Origin: Rahnella sikkimica
Lineage (GTDB): Bacteria; Pseudomonadota; Gammaproteobacteria; Enterobacterales; Enterobacteriaceae
Assembly: GCF_002951615.1 (NCBI RefSeq)
Contig: NZ_CP019062.1
Span: 2,170,001 to 2,234,000 of the forward strand
DNA: 64,000 bases
Direction: 5' to 3'
Below the pieces are notes generated by a model. That model had not been told where the DNA came from and searched no databases. It saw only the letters and a program-made list of their open reading frames with translations. The translations under genes and the position numbers were made by a program. This document shows positions 1-8,041 of this stretch, piece by piece (position 1 is the first letter of the stretch; each line of letters starts with the position of its first letter).

Positions 1-2
1 TT

Positions 3-131
3 TTAAGGGAAGTGTCAGGTTTCCGACAACTTGAGCAGTCGATGGTTCAGCCATTGATGAACCGTTTAAGCGCAACAGGGTACAAGGATATCAATTCGTT
101 GAAACTCCGGCTATGGAAACTTGTCCTATAA
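3..131 (+). CDS. 3' end of an unidentified gene cut by the window edge
   Basis: An open frame enters from the left edge and runs 42 codons to a TAA at 129-131. The translated tail is rich in Leu, Arg and Gln and ends in WKLVL. I do not recognise the family. It lies on the same strand as opgC, 126 bases upstream, and no strong terminator is visible between them. A chance open frame cannot be excluded at this length. Confidence 0.3.
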   Translation, partial: LREVSGFRQLEQSMVQPLMNRLSATGYKDINSLKLRLWKLVL

Positions 132-257
132 CAAGGCATGTTTTAAGGTAAGAAACTAAACTAATGTCAACGACGATCATTTTTGGTTACCTGAGAAATT
201 ACCCTTAAGACAAACTTCGCTCTAAAATTAGGATGAGCCACTTACAACGGATACGTA

Positions 258-1442
258 ATGAAACCACAAAAACCGCAACGTGAGTTTTTCCTGGACTCTA
301 TCCGCGCCTATTTGATGCTGCTGGGTATTCCTTTCCATATATCATTGATTTACTCCAGTCATATCTGGGCGGTAAACAGTGCGGTGCCTTCGCACGGCCT
401 GACAATTTTCAATGATATTATTCACGCCTTCCGGATGCAGGTTTTCTTCGTCATCTCCGGGTATTTTTCTTATATGCTGTACGAGCGCTACGACTCACAC
501 CAGTGGCTCAAGGTGCGTCTTGAGCGGGTCGCTATCCCGCTGGTGGCGGCATTTCCGCTGATCACCCTCCCACAGCTTTATTTTTTGATGAAATTCACGG
601 ATAAATTTTCCGGCTGGGGAAATATGGATTTCTATCAAAAGATTAACATTACCGTTTGGGAATTAGTGTCCCATTTATGGTTCCTGTTAACGCTGGTTAT
701 TCTGACCAGCATTTGTTTTTACCTTTTCAAATTCATTAAAGAAATTAAGACTAATCGTATTCAATTAATAAAAAGCCGAACCAACACGTTAGGAAAACTC
801 TCAATTGTATTTTTATTTATCGGCTTAATTTACGCGGCGTTTAACCGCGGACTGTATCTTTTTGCACCTCATTTACTTTCTAACGGTGCGTTTAATTTCA
901 TCGTTATGCAGACATTGTTTTATCTGCCATTTTTCATCCTCGGCGCGTTTGCTTATAAATTCTCCTGGTTGAAAGAGCTGTTCCTGAAGCCATCAGCCAC
1001 AGCGGGTGTGGTAAGCATCTTCCTGTTCGCCGCTTACATGTTTAATCAGCACGTGAATACTCCGCAGCTGTACTCGATGGAAATCGACGCCATCATCACC
1101 ACCCTGCTGGGGATCCTGATGGTTAACGTGGTGTTTTCATTCAGCCATTACCTGCTCAACTTTCAGGCACCGTGGATCACTTATCTGGTGAATTCGTCGC
1201 TGTTTATCTATCTGATTCATCACCCGTTAACGCTGATTTACGGGGCATTTATCACGCCGAAGATCCACAGCGACTGGCTGGGCTTCTGGCTGGGTCTGGT
1301 GTTTGTCTTCGGTATCGCGTTCATTCTTTACGAAGTGCACAAACGCATTCCGATTCTGCGATTCCTCTTCTCGGGTAAACCGCAGCATACGGCGAAGAAA
1401 AATGCGTCGGACACCACGCCACCGCAAAATCAGGCGTCCTGA
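258..1442 (+). CDS. opgC: Osmoregulated periplasmic glucan succinyltransferase OpgC (MdoC)
   Basis: This 394-residue multispanning inner-membrane protein of the acyltransferase-3 family matches E. coli OpgC almost end to end. Shared blocks include REFFLDSIRAYLMLLGIPFH near the N-terminus, RMQVFFVISGYFSYML around residues 60-75 and FNFIVMQTLFYLPFFILGA in the middle. OpgC adds succinyl groups to osmoregulated periplasmic glucans. About ten hydrophobic segments are apparent, and the last 15 residues are polar. In E. coli opgC is divergent from opgGH; here opgGH are not in view and the gene stands alone before a terminator. Confidence 0.93.
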   Translation: MKPQKPQREFFLDSIRAYLMLLGIPFHISLIYSSHIWAVNSAVPSHGLTIFNDIIHAFRMQVFFVISGYFSYMLYERYDSHQWLKVRLERVAIPLVAAFPLITLPQLYFLMKFTDKFSGWGNMDFYQKINITVWELVSHLWFLLTLVILTSICFYLFKFIKEIKTNRIQLIKSRTNTLGKLSIVFLFIGLIYAAFNRGLYLFAPHLLSNGAFNFIVMQTLFYLPFFILGAFAYKFSWLKELFLKPSATAGVVSIFLFAAYMFNQHVNTPQLYSMEIDAIITTLLGILMVNVVFSFSHYLLNFQAPWITYLVNSSLFIYLIHHPLTLIYGAFITPKIHSDWLGFWLGLVFVFGIAFILYEVHKRIPILRFLFSGKPQHTAKKNASDTTPPQNQAS

Positions 1443-1464
1443 CGCTACGTGCGCAGCGAAAACA

Positions 1465-1496
1465 AAAAGGGCCGTGCGGTTAAGCATGGCCCTTTT
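1465..1496. terminator. Bidirectional terminator between opgC and the efflux operon
   Basis: The arms AAAAGGGCCGTGC and GCATGGCCCTTTT form a stem of about 13 pairs (one G-U) around a six-base loop. A-rich and T-rich flanks suit termination of the two convergent units. Confidence 0.85.
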
Positions 1497-1529
1497 GCTT
1501 TCTGGTGTCTGGATTTTGAAGAGTGAAAC

Positions 1530-2564
1530 TCAGCGTGATGCGGTATCTATTGTCGGGATTACGGACATCCCGACTTTTAGCCGCTTCGCGTCGGCCTGAT
1601 CTTTATCCAGCACAATCTTCACCGCCAGACGCTGCACCACTTTGGTGTAGTTACCGGTCGCATTATCCGGTGAAATCGGCGAAAAAGTGACGCCCGTCGC
1701 CGGAGAAATACTGTCTACTTTCCCTTTCAGCGTCACGCCCGGCAGTGCATCGATTTTGATATCAACAGGCTGATTCTGCTGAACATCGCCCAGCTGCGTT
1801 TCCAGATAATTCGCCACAATATAGGCATCATGAAGCGGCACAACGGCCAGCACGCGCGTTCCTGCGCTGACATAACCGCCAATGCGCAAAGAACGTTGCC
1901 CGACCACGCCGTCAACCGGTGCCGTGATTTCTGTATAGGTAAGATTCAGTTTCGCCTGCGCCAGCGCGGTCGCCGCAGAATCAATCGCTGCTTTGGCCTG
2001 CGCCTGTTCGGCTTTCAGTACGTCAACCTGCTTTTCTGCTGCCTGCGCAGCAGCCATGTCGCTTTGCTGAGAAGCCAGCTTTGAGCGCAAATTAGCGTCA
2101 GATTCATCGCGCGCATCGGCGGTACCTGAGCCATTTTGCAGTAAACGTTTGTAGCGGTCAGCACTCTGGCGGGCATACGCAATACTGGCAGAATCCGCAT
2201 TCACCATGGCCTGCGCCTGTAAAATAGTCTGCTGCTGTTTCGCCAGTTGCGCGGTCAGGCTGAGCATTTGCGCATTCGCCGTTTCGAGACTGGCCTCTGC
2301 GGTGAGCACGGCATTGCGGTAATCGCGATCGTCAATTTTTGCCAGCACATCCCCCGCTTTTACGTTCTGATTATCCTGAACATACACATCGGCAATCGTG
2401 CCGGAAATTCGCGGGGCGACCAGCGTGGAGTCTGCCGACACAAAAGCATCATCGGTTTCCGGTGCGCGCTCTGAAGACAACATCCAGAAGGCAATCACAA
2501 TCAGTAATACCACCACCACGGCGGCAACCAGCCAGCTCAGGCGGACAGGCGATGTTTTTATCAT
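1530..2564 (-). CDS. HlyD/EmrA-family membrane fusion protein
   Basis: A 344-residue periplasmic adaptor with one N-terminal transmembrane helix (about residues 10-30), a lipoyl/barrel-sandwich half (VAPRISGTIADVYVQDNQ), a long Ala/Gln-rich coiled coil (about 80-200) and the returning half with GVVGQRSLRIGGYVSAG. It joins the inner-membrane MFS pump encoded just upstream to an outer-membrane channel. The start follows GAGAGAAAATCATC. It lies 58 bases after the MFS gene on the same strand, so the order is pump then adaptor, the reverse of emrAB. The substrate is unknown. Confidence 0.85.
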   Translation of the reverse strand: MIKTSPVRLSWLVAAVVVVLLIVIAFWMLSSERAPETDDAFVSADSTLVAPRISGTIADVYVQDNQNVKAGDVLAKIDDRDYRNAVLTAEASLETANAQMLSLTAQLAKQQQTILQAQAMVNADSASIAYARQSADRYKRLLQNGSGTADARDESDANLRSKLASQQSDMAAAQAAEKQVDVLKAEQAQAKAAIDSAATALAQAKLNLTYTEITAPVDGVVGQRSLRIGGYVSAGTRVLAVVPLHDAYIVANYLETQLGDVQQNQPVDIKIDALPGVTLKGKVDSISPATGVTFSPISPDNATGNYTKVVQRLAVKIVLDKDQADAKRLKVGMSVIPTIDTASR

Positions 2565-2622
2565 GATGATTTTCTCTCGTACTTTCTTATAGTGAAATTC
2601 ATTCGTTCAGGTGATGCTTCAT

Positions 2623-4245
2623 TCAGGGGCGTTTAACCAGAGACTGAGGCGGATAGGACCGTTTGGGCAGGATGGCGGCCAGCAATATCAGCGCCATTGC
2701 CAGACCGATAATCAGCATATAGATATCAGCGAGGCTCAGAATCAGCGCCTGCTTCCTGACCAGCCTGGAAAACTGCGTAATGATTTCGGTTGAAATCGCC
2801 GAGCCATCACTGTTCAGCGGTGCCAGAAAACTGCTGCCACCGCCATAAGGCTGGGAAAGCAGATAGTTCACGCCGCCAATATGATTGAGTAAAACGTTAG
2901 AATGGAACTGCTCACGATCGCTGACCATTACGCCCAGAATCGCACTTCCCGCAATACTCCCCATTCCGCGCGTTGTATTAAACATCGCGGCGGCAAACGG
3001 CCCTTCCTGCGGCTGAACGACGCTGGTTGCGCCGAGCAAAATGGGCAGCACCGCCATCGGCTGTCCGAACGCCTGCATAATCTGAATCACATAAAAGTTG
3101 TCGCGCGCCCAGACGCTGGTGATATGCGTTCCCCAGTAACAGGAAAGCCCCACCAGCCCCAGCCCGCAGGCCAGAACCCAGCGGCTGTCGACCCAGCGGA
3201 ACGTCAGGAAAAACGCCACCAGCGGAGCAAGAAGCAGCTGCGGCAAACCGATCGTCAGTGCCAGCGGCCCGACCTGCACCGCACGAAATCCACCGACCTG
3301 CTGCATGAAGTTCGCGGGCAACGCCGAACCGGATAAAAACAGGAACATCAGCGCAAACAGCGTGATTAATCCGTGCGCCAGGTTATGACGTTTCAGCATC
3401 TGCAATTTGAACAGCGGCAACGGGTGATGCCATTCGTTAACCAGAAAAACGGTTAACAGCGCCAGCGAGGCAAAAAACATCACGGTAATCAGCGGCGAGT
3501 GGAACCAGTCCAGCCGTTCGCCCTGCTGAAGAACCAGCACCAGCAAAGAAATGCCGCTGCATCCCGTCACCATCCCCACAATATCCATCTGTTTCAAACG
3601 CTCGAAACGCTGTGGATCTTGCGGTAATCCGTAACCAATCAGCAGATAGCCCAGCACGCACGGCGGGATAACCTGCCAGAAGACCCATTTCCAGCCAACA
3701 TAATCGGTCCAGATGGCCGCCATAGAGGTGGCAATATTCGGCCCAAATGTGGCGGTCAGCGCATACGCACTCAGCCCGTAAAGTTTGTACTGCGGCGGCA
3801 TAAACCGCAGTGCCGCCGTCATCAGCAAAGGCGGCATCGCCCCGCCAAATACCCCCTGAACCGCACGCAACGTAATAAACACCGGCAGGTTTGGCGAGTA
3901 CGGCAAAACAGCGGCCACCAGCAAAAAGCCCAGCGTGACGAACAGCGTGAAGCGGCGCAGCGAAAACGTCACCGCCAGCCACGGCGCAATCATCATGGCT
4001 GCTACTTCGGCCGCCTGATAGGAGCCGATCAGCCATGAACCGGGATCATTACTGATACTTAAAGCGCCACGAACATCAGCCAAAGCAATATCCGTGACAC
4101 GGTCGTTCAGGCCGGAGCAAAGTGCGACGATCAATACGCCCGCTAATCCGGTGACCAGCCTCGCGCTAAACGTTGGCGGCCCGGACGTTCCGGCGCTGCT
4201 GGCGGCCGGTGCCTGTGCAATTGGCTGATTCATAATTTTGCTCAT
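2623..4245 (-). CDS. DHA2-family MFS multidrug efflux transporter (EmrB-like)
   Basis: A 540-residue transporter with about 14 hydrophobic helices, typical in length for the 14-TMS drug:H+ antiporter-2 family. It carries the family features GSWLIGSYQAAEVAAMMIAPWL (TM2 region) and GVFGGAMPPLLMTAALRF. The N-terminal 30 residues are polar and Ala/Pro-rich. It forms an operon with the downstream HlyD adaptor and is divergent from an IclR regulator across 244 bases of palindrome-bearing DNA, which suggests local control. A second ATG four codons in (4233) is an alternative start; neither has a strong ribosome site. Confidence 0.86.
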   Translation of the reverse strand: MSKIMNQPIAQAPAASSAGTSGPPTFSARLVTGLAGVLIVALCSGLNDRVTDIALADVRGALSISNDPGSWLIGSYQAAEVAAMMIAPWLAVTFSLRRFTLFVTLGFLLVAAVLPYSPNLPVFITLRAVQGVFGGAMPPLLMTAALRFMPPQYKLYGLSAYALTATFGPNIATSMAAIWTDYVGWKWVFWQVIPPCVLGYLLIGYGLPQDPQRFERLKQMDIVGMVTGCSGISLLVLVLQQGERLDWFHSPLITVMFFASLALLTVFLVNEWHHPLPLFKLQMLKRHNLAHGLITLFALMFLFLSGSALPANFMQQVGGFRAVQVGPLALTIGLPQLLLAPLVAFFLTFRWVDSRWVLACGLGLVGLSCYWGTHITSVWARDNFYVIQIMQAFGQPMAVLPILLGATSVVQPQEGPFAAAMFNTTRGMGSIAGSAILGVMVSDREQFHSNVLLNHIGGVNYLLSQPYGGGSSFLAPLNSDGSAISTEIITQFSRLVRKQALILSLADIYMLIIGLAMALILLAAILPKRSYPPQSLVKRP

Positions 4246-4335
4246 TAACTTCGCCGCTTATGTTGCGCCGAGAAGGAGAAGTCACACCTGCGCCGGGAAA
4301 GGCACCGGTAAAGTGAGTAACGTCACTTTTATTTC

Positions 4336-4393
4336 GATGCATTGCATCGCATCGTGATACACGCCGAAATACTATAATACGGTACAGTGTATT
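4336..4393. promoter_or_regulatory. Palindromes between the efflux operon and the IclR gene
   Basis: GATGCA-T-TGCATC (4336-4348) is a 13-bp perfect odd-centred palindrome. AATAC (4368-4372) and GTATT (4389-4393) are inverted arms, and ATTGCAAT (4391-4398) is a third palindrome. Their position between divergent genes makes them candidate operators for the IclR protein. The assignment is inferred. Confidence 0.45.
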
Positions 4394-4489
4394 GCAATGT
4401 GATTAGGAATTGTTTTTCACCGGTTCAGCCATTACATTGGCAAGACGAGGTGTTGGCGGATGACACCGGATCATGAATAAGGAAAACGA

Positions 4490-5254
4490 ATGGCGCAGGA
4501 TATTCCGGCAGACGAAGAGCGCAGCGGTGGGATCCAGGTGATCTCGCGTGCGGCATCGGTGCTTAATGCACTGGGCAAACACCCTCAGGGCATGAGCCTG
4601 GGAGCCATCGCGAATGATGTCGATCTTCCCCGCTCCACGGTGCAGCGTATTGTTGCCGCGCTGGCAGAAGAAGGTCTGGTCCGTTCGGAAGGCAACGGCG
4701 GTGTTCGGCTCGGGCCGACGCTGCTGAAACTCGCCTCTACCGTACACACCGACATGATCGCCATCGCCACCCCTTTCCTTCGCCATCTGAACGAAATCAC
4801 CGGGGAAACCGTGGCCATTGGCCGCGCCAGTGGCCGTCAGATTGCCAATATTCACTGTATTGTGGCGGAAAAAGAGTTACGTATTGTTCCCCGCGTTGGC
4901 CTGAATTTGCCGATTTACAGCACGTCTTCAGGTCGTGCCCTGCTGGCGCTTAAAACAGATGAGGAAGTTCGTCTTATTGTTGGAGAAGTTCTGGAACCGG
5001 CGACGAAAAATACCGTCAGCACGCTCGGCGCATTGCTCGACATCATTGCCGACGTTCGCCGCGACGGGTACTCGATTGAAACAAGCGAAACCGTGGAAGG
5101 TGTCTCCACTGTCGCGGTTGCCATCGACACGATTTTGGGCCGCTATTCGGTTTCCGTTCTGGTTCCGACTCCGCGCCTTGACGCCAAACAGGACGTGATC
5201 CGCACCGCTTTGCTTGAGTGCAAAGATGCGCTGACCAGCGAAATTGGCAAGTAA
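4490..5254 (+). CDS. IclR-family transcriptional regulator
   Basis: A 254-residue protein with an N-terminal winged helix-turn-helix (LPRSTVQRIVAALAEEGLVR, about residues 45-65) and a C-terminal GAF-like effector domain (about 85-250) including LPIYSTSSGRALLAL. IclR proteins bind small aromatic or organic acids and control neighbouring catabolic or efflux genes. It is divergent from the DHA2/HlyD pump and is followed 38 bases later by a universal stress protein gene on the same strand, so the two may be co-transcribed. The effector cannot be predicted. Confidence 0.88.
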   Translation: MAQDIPADEERSGGIQVISRAASVLNALGKHPQGMSLGAIANDVDLPRSTVQRIVAALAEEGLVRSEGNGGVRLGPTLLKLASTVHTDMIAIATPFLRHLNEITGETVAIGRASGRQIANIHCIVAEKELRIVPRVGLNLPIYSTSSGRALLALKTDEEVRLIVGEVLEPATKNTVSTLGALLDIIADVRRDGYSIETSETVEGVSTVAVAIDTILGRYSVSVLVPTPRLDAKQDVIRTALLECKDALTSEIGK

Positions 5255-5292
5255 CAACGAACCTTAGAAATCAGGCTGTAGAAGGAATATCA

Positions 5293-5739
5293 ATGTTTGA
5301 CGTCATTTTGTTAGCCGTAGATGGCTCCAGACAAACGAAATTCGTCGTAGATTTAAGCCGCCAGCTCGCCCGCGGCCACAATTCAACGGTGTATGTCACC
5401 TGTTGTATCGATGAGTCTTACGCACTGGAAGAAAACGGCGATACACCCGGCGAAGTCACCGATTATCCGCCTGCCGAAGAAGAGCAAAATACCGCCCGCG
5501 CCGTGGTCGGCCAGGCCCTGAAAACGCTGGCGCAAGCGGGGATTCAGGCCAAAGGCAATATCATAGTCGGTAACGCCGGAGAAGCGCTGGTAGCGGAAGC
5601 GGTGAAAAGACAGGCGTCGGTCATCGTGATGGGGCACCGGCAACTTTCGGCTTTTGGCCGCATCATGAAAGGTTCTGTCAGCGCAGAAGTTATCGCGCGG
5701 TCACCCTGCCCGGTGATGGTAGAAGTGCGGGGGAACTGA
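5293..5739 (+). CDS. Universal stress protein, UspA superfamily
   Basis: A 148-residue cytoplasmic protein with the Usp fold: an N-terminal strand and acidic residue (MFDVILLAVDGS) and the C-terminal nucleotide-binding region VIVMGHRQLSAFGRIMKG followed by SVSAEVIARSPCPVMVV-like sequence. The ATG at 5293 follows GAAGGA at a good distance; an upstream in-frame extension would run into the IclR gene. It probably shares a transcript with the IclR regulator and ends at a strong terminator. The acidic insertion around residues 45-65 is longer than in UspA. Confidence 0.85.
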   Translation: MFDVILLAVDGSRQTKFVVDLSRQLARGHNSTVYVTCCIDESYALEENGDTPGEVTDYPPAEEEQNTARAVVGQALKTLAQAGIQAKGNIIVGNAGEALVAEAVKRQASVIVMGHRQLSAFGRIMKGSVSAEVIARSPCPVMVEVRGN

Positions 5740-5770
5740 TTCTTCTGCAATCCCTGCAAGTAAAAATGCA

Positions 5771-5792
5771 AAAAGCGCCAAATGGCGCTTTT
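5771..5792 (+). terminator. Rho-independent terminator after the usp gene
   Basis: The perfect arms AAAAGCGCCA and TGGCGCTTTT enclose a two-base spacer, 32 bases after the usp stop codon. The flanks allow function in both directions, so it may also serve the convergent gene at 5811. Confidence 0.85.
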
Positions 5793-5810
5793 AAAATTCG
5801 GGAAACAGGA

Positions 5811-6071
5811 CTATTTCGTATTCATTAACCCCATCGACTTTGCCCATTCCGTGATGTGCTCACGATAGAAAAAGGCAATATCAAATTCCAGGGAGCATTC
5901 CCTTGAAGGGGTGACCGTACCTAAACACGGATATTCCTGCGGACGACATTCAAATAAAAACTCATCCATTTCTTCGTCGGTCAGCAACGTATCGCCTTCT
6001 ATCTTGTCCTGATAAAAATAGGCATCCAACATCCAGAGACGGAACTCAAAATCGTTTTTAATCAGGCGCAT
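5811..6071 (-). CDS. Small hypothetical protein, paralogue of the gene at 7327
   Basis: An 86-residue acidic protein. It aligns along its whole length with the protein at 7327-7590: both have N(D/E)FE(F/Y)R near the start, E(M/V)(D/E)(E/D)F(L/I)F in the middle, a following RP..YPC and a C-terminal FFY(R/K)E....EWA..MG. That shared start favours the ATG at 6071 over the GTG at 6104. The conserved Cys in YPC and the aromatic tail are the most constant positions. I do not know a named family or function for either copy. Confidence 0.65.
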   Translation of the reverse strand: MRLIKNDFEFRLWMLDAYFYQDKIEGDTLLTDEEMDEFLFECRPQEYPCLGTVTPSRECSLEFDIAFFYREHITEWAKSMGLMNTK

Positions 6072-6498
6072 AGCGGTAATCTCAGTAAATGACAAATAGC
6101 GCACCTGAGTAAAAAATCCTTAACACGTCAATATGATATCAGGCACGCATTGCGTTCAGGCCTTCCATTGCTGATTTCATATAACAAGAAATTAACACAA
6201 CAATCACACTTAGCAAGCAGCACTTTCTCTTAAAAGTTTATCGAAGAAGTGTTTATTGTCATTCCTCACAATAATCGGCTTTTAATATAATCCCCATGAA
6301 TGGTTTATATTTTAAATATTCAGTATGCGATTAATTTTGCAGGAAATTATCAGCAGAAGAGGTTTTAAAACGATTAAAAACGAAAAGGAACAGAACTGAC
6401 ATTGGGGATGCCTCGCATCACCACTGCCAACCCTGTTCCCACAAACTGTCGTTACTGTACTTTCGTGTTCGCTTTCTTAGCTGTTCTGTAAAACGTGA
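6072..6498. other. AT-rich gap without a recognisable gene
   Basis: No convincing coding frame is seen here. The only clear structure is TTATTGT (6253-6259) and ACAATAA (6268-6274), a 7-bp inverted repeat with an 8-base spacer that could be an operator. The gap contains the promoter side of the minus-strand gene at 5811 and the region downstream of the minus-strand gene at 6499. Confidence 0.5.
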
Positions 6499-6840
6499 TT
6501 ACCAGCGGCCAGGAGGCGGGCCTTCACGCCAGTGTCCCGGAGGACCATCGTGCCAGTAGCCAGGAGGTGGGCCTTCGTGCCAGTGCTCATGATGCCAGTA
6601 GCGTGGCGGCGGTGGCGGCGCCGGTTCGTAATACACCCAATGCCCGCGACCTTCATCACGATAATGATCGTCCCACCAGCCTGGCGGACGCCAGTCACCA
6701 CCGTCCCAATAATATCCACGATTATCGCGGTCACCGATATGCAGTGACAGCCCCGGCATATTAAGCCCAACCTCGACGTCTGCCTGTGCGATGGCTGGCA
6801 AAGTGAGCAAAACGGCGAGAACAAAAATCAGTTTTTTCAT
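6499..6840 (-). CDS. DUF2502-like secreted protein, Pro/His/Trp-rich
   Basis: A 113-residue protein with a Sec signal peptide (MKKLIFVLAVLLTLPAIAQA, residues 1-20). The mature start VEVGLNMPGLSLHIGDRDN followed by GYYWDGGDWR matches the pattern of E. coli YpeC (DUF2502). The remainder is low complexity: repeated PPGYWHDGPPGHW-like units rich in Pro, Gly, His and Trp, which may bind metal or be intrinsically disordered. The ATG at 6840 is chosen because the signal peptide begins there; an upstream in-frame start would place a polar stretch before it. The function of DUF2502 is unknown. Confidence 0.72.
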   Translation of the reverse strand: MKKLIFVLAVLLTLPAIAQADVEVGLNMPGLSLHIGDRDNRGYYWDGGDWRPPGWWDDHYRDEGRGHWVYYEPAPPPPPRYWHHEHWHEGPPPGYWHDGPPGHWREGPPPGRW

Positions 6841-7043
6841 TGTGAACCTCACGACCTGCTTATCAGGTGATGACAAAGTACCGCCAGCTATCTTCCTGTT
6901 CTATAGGAATTTATCCCAAAAAAAACGTCCTGACGCTATCCTTACAGTTGCGTCAGAGGCAATTTTGGGAGACCGGGGTGCAACACTATGTCAGCAAAGG
7001 AGATTCAGCCGAAAATGTAGGAACAAGAATAAATGACAGATAC

Positions 7044-7065
7044 AAAAAAACCGCCGAAGCGGTTT
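7044..7065 (-). terminator. Terminator of the 43-residue gene
   Basis: On the minus strand AAACCGC-TTCG-GCGGTTT is followed by an uninterrupted T run. It lies 26 bases after the stop codon of the small gene at 7092-7223 and supports that gene being a separate transcript. Confidence 0.88.
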
Positions 7066-7091
7066 CCTGTTTGCTGCTTTGTTGGGCAAAA

Positions 7092-7223
7092 TCAGATTTT
7101 GCAACCTTCGCAGTCACTTTCGTCCTGAACGGCTTCAGGCACTTCTGCTGCTTTTTCAGCCGCTTTTACTTCAGCTGTTTCAAGTGCAGCATCAATGTCA
7201 AAATCAAAAATATCGTCGCTCAT
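7092..7223 (-). CDS. 43-residue acidic protein with C-terminal CxxC
   Basis: This short gene runs from ATG at 7223 to TGA at 7092. The product begins MSDDIFDFDIDAAL, continues with an Ala/Glu/Lys-rich helix and ends in CEGCKI. Support comes from AAGGTGATGAGA before the start, a compact frame and a textbook terminator right after the stop. The protein is strongly acidic, has no signal peptide and offers a single Cys pair that could bind metal or be redox active. I do not recognise the family. It lies between the DUF2502-like gene and a paralogous hypothetical gene. Confidence 0.6.
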   Translation of the reverse strand: MSDDIFDFDIDAALETAEVKAAEKAAEVPEAVQDESDCEGCKI

Positions 7224-7326
7224 TCTCATCACCTTAATTGTTCAAAATCGAATTCAGTATAAACGACAGTCCCTGCCCGGTGCCGGTTTTTTTGTGCCCT
7301 GCAGCGGCAACAATCGCCTGCTAACA

Positions 7327-7590
7327 TCAACTGTCGAAGCCAAAGCCCATTTTATGTGCCCACTCAAACACTTGTTCTTTATAGAAAAAGCGGGGTTCGC
7401 ACACACCCGGTTCTCCCGGCGTCTGAATCATCACCGCGACGCAGGGATAAGCCACCGGGCGCGCGTCAAATATAAAATCTTCCACTTCCTGATCGGCAAA
7501 CTCAGAGGTTTCGCCTACCGCGCTGGCCTGGAATATTTCATCCATGATCCACTGGCGGTATTCAAATTCGTTGCTGATAAATTTCATCAT
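7327..7590 (-). CDS. Small hypothetical protein, paralogue of the gene at 5811
   Basis: An 87-residue acidic protein that aligns end to end with the product of 5811-6071 (see that entry for the shared positions). The start ATG at 7590 is preceded by AGGGGTAA. The conserved RPVAYPCVAV and C-terminal FFYKEQVFEWAHKMGF suggest a small folded alpha/beta protein rather than a disordered one. There is no signal peptide or membrane segment. No family name is known to me. Two copies within 1.5 kb, with two unrelated small genes between them, suggest a local duplication followed by divergence. Confidence 0.7.
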   Translation of the reverse strand: MMKFISNEFEYRQWIMDEIFQASAVGETSEFADQEVEDFIFDARPVAYPCVAVMIQTPGEPGVCEPRFFYKEQVFEWAHKMGFGFDS

Positions 7591-7637
7591 TTACCCCTGT
7601 TCGGCTTTTACTTAACATGCGGTCAGAACCGGATTAT

Positions 7638-7913
7638 TCAATGATGCAGCGCATCGCCACCGCAGCAAGGGCACATTTGGGCGCGGGAAACCGACATTGC
7701 AACGCTGCCGTCACTGTCCCACTCCACGCGTAAAGGTTTGCCATTGTCGTTTTCGGCTTTGATGAAGCGATCAAAATGTGTCGCCTGTCCGGTCATCGTT
7801 TCAGTCAGCAACAGTTCATCGCCAGCATAAATGCGCGCGGTCGCCTGTGCATCCTGTTTTTCACCGGAAGTGATTTTGTGCAGATGATGAATAGTAAGTT
7901 TGATTCGTTCCAC
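7638..7913 (-). CDS. Small hypothetical protein with a C-terminal CPCCGG motif
   Basis: A 91-residue protein beginning ERIKLTIHHLHKITSGEKQ after the initiator. The GTG at 7911-7913 is chosen because AGGAG sits seven bases upstream, whereas the longer frame has no ribosome site. The C-terminus reads MCPCCGGDALHH, a Cys/His cluster that could hold a metal ion. The body is polar and probably beta-rich. The family is unknown to me. A strong inverted repeat (7933-7976) lies just upstream and may be its operator. Confidence 0.6.
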   Translation of the reverse strand: MERIKLTIHHLHKITSGEKQDAQATARIYAGDELLLTETMTGQATHFDRFIKAENDNGKPLRVEWDSDGSVAMSVSRAQMCPCCGGDALHH

Positions 7914-7932
7914 TGTCGCTCCTGTAGCGGCT

Positions 7933-7976
7933 GGTATCATTTTTCGAAGGTACAATTCATTCACGAAAATGATACC
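7933..7976. promoter_or_regulatory. 11-bp inverted repeat upstream of the CPCCGG gene
   Basis: GGTATCATTTT (7933-7943) and AAAATGATACC (7966-7976) are perfect inverted arms with a 22-base spacer. Partial pairing continues outward through GGCTG/CAGCC with a one-base offset. The arms are 33 bp apart from start to start, about three helical turns. It does not match a Fur, Zur or CRP box closely enough to name the regulator. Confidence 0.5.
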
Positions 7977-8041
7977 CAGCCACTATTTTATCAGAGCATA
8001 CAGGGTAACGTCATGGGCAGAGGCCATGTTTAACGGCGGGA

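Noticed and set aside
6867..7262. 131-codon plus-strand frame around the 43-residue gene
   Set aside because: It is antisense to the 43-residue gene and its terminator; low-complexity Phe/Cys content.
8011..8027. CATGG-N7-CCATG hairpin after ylaC
   Set aside because: The stem is five pairs and no T run follows, too weak to call a terminator.
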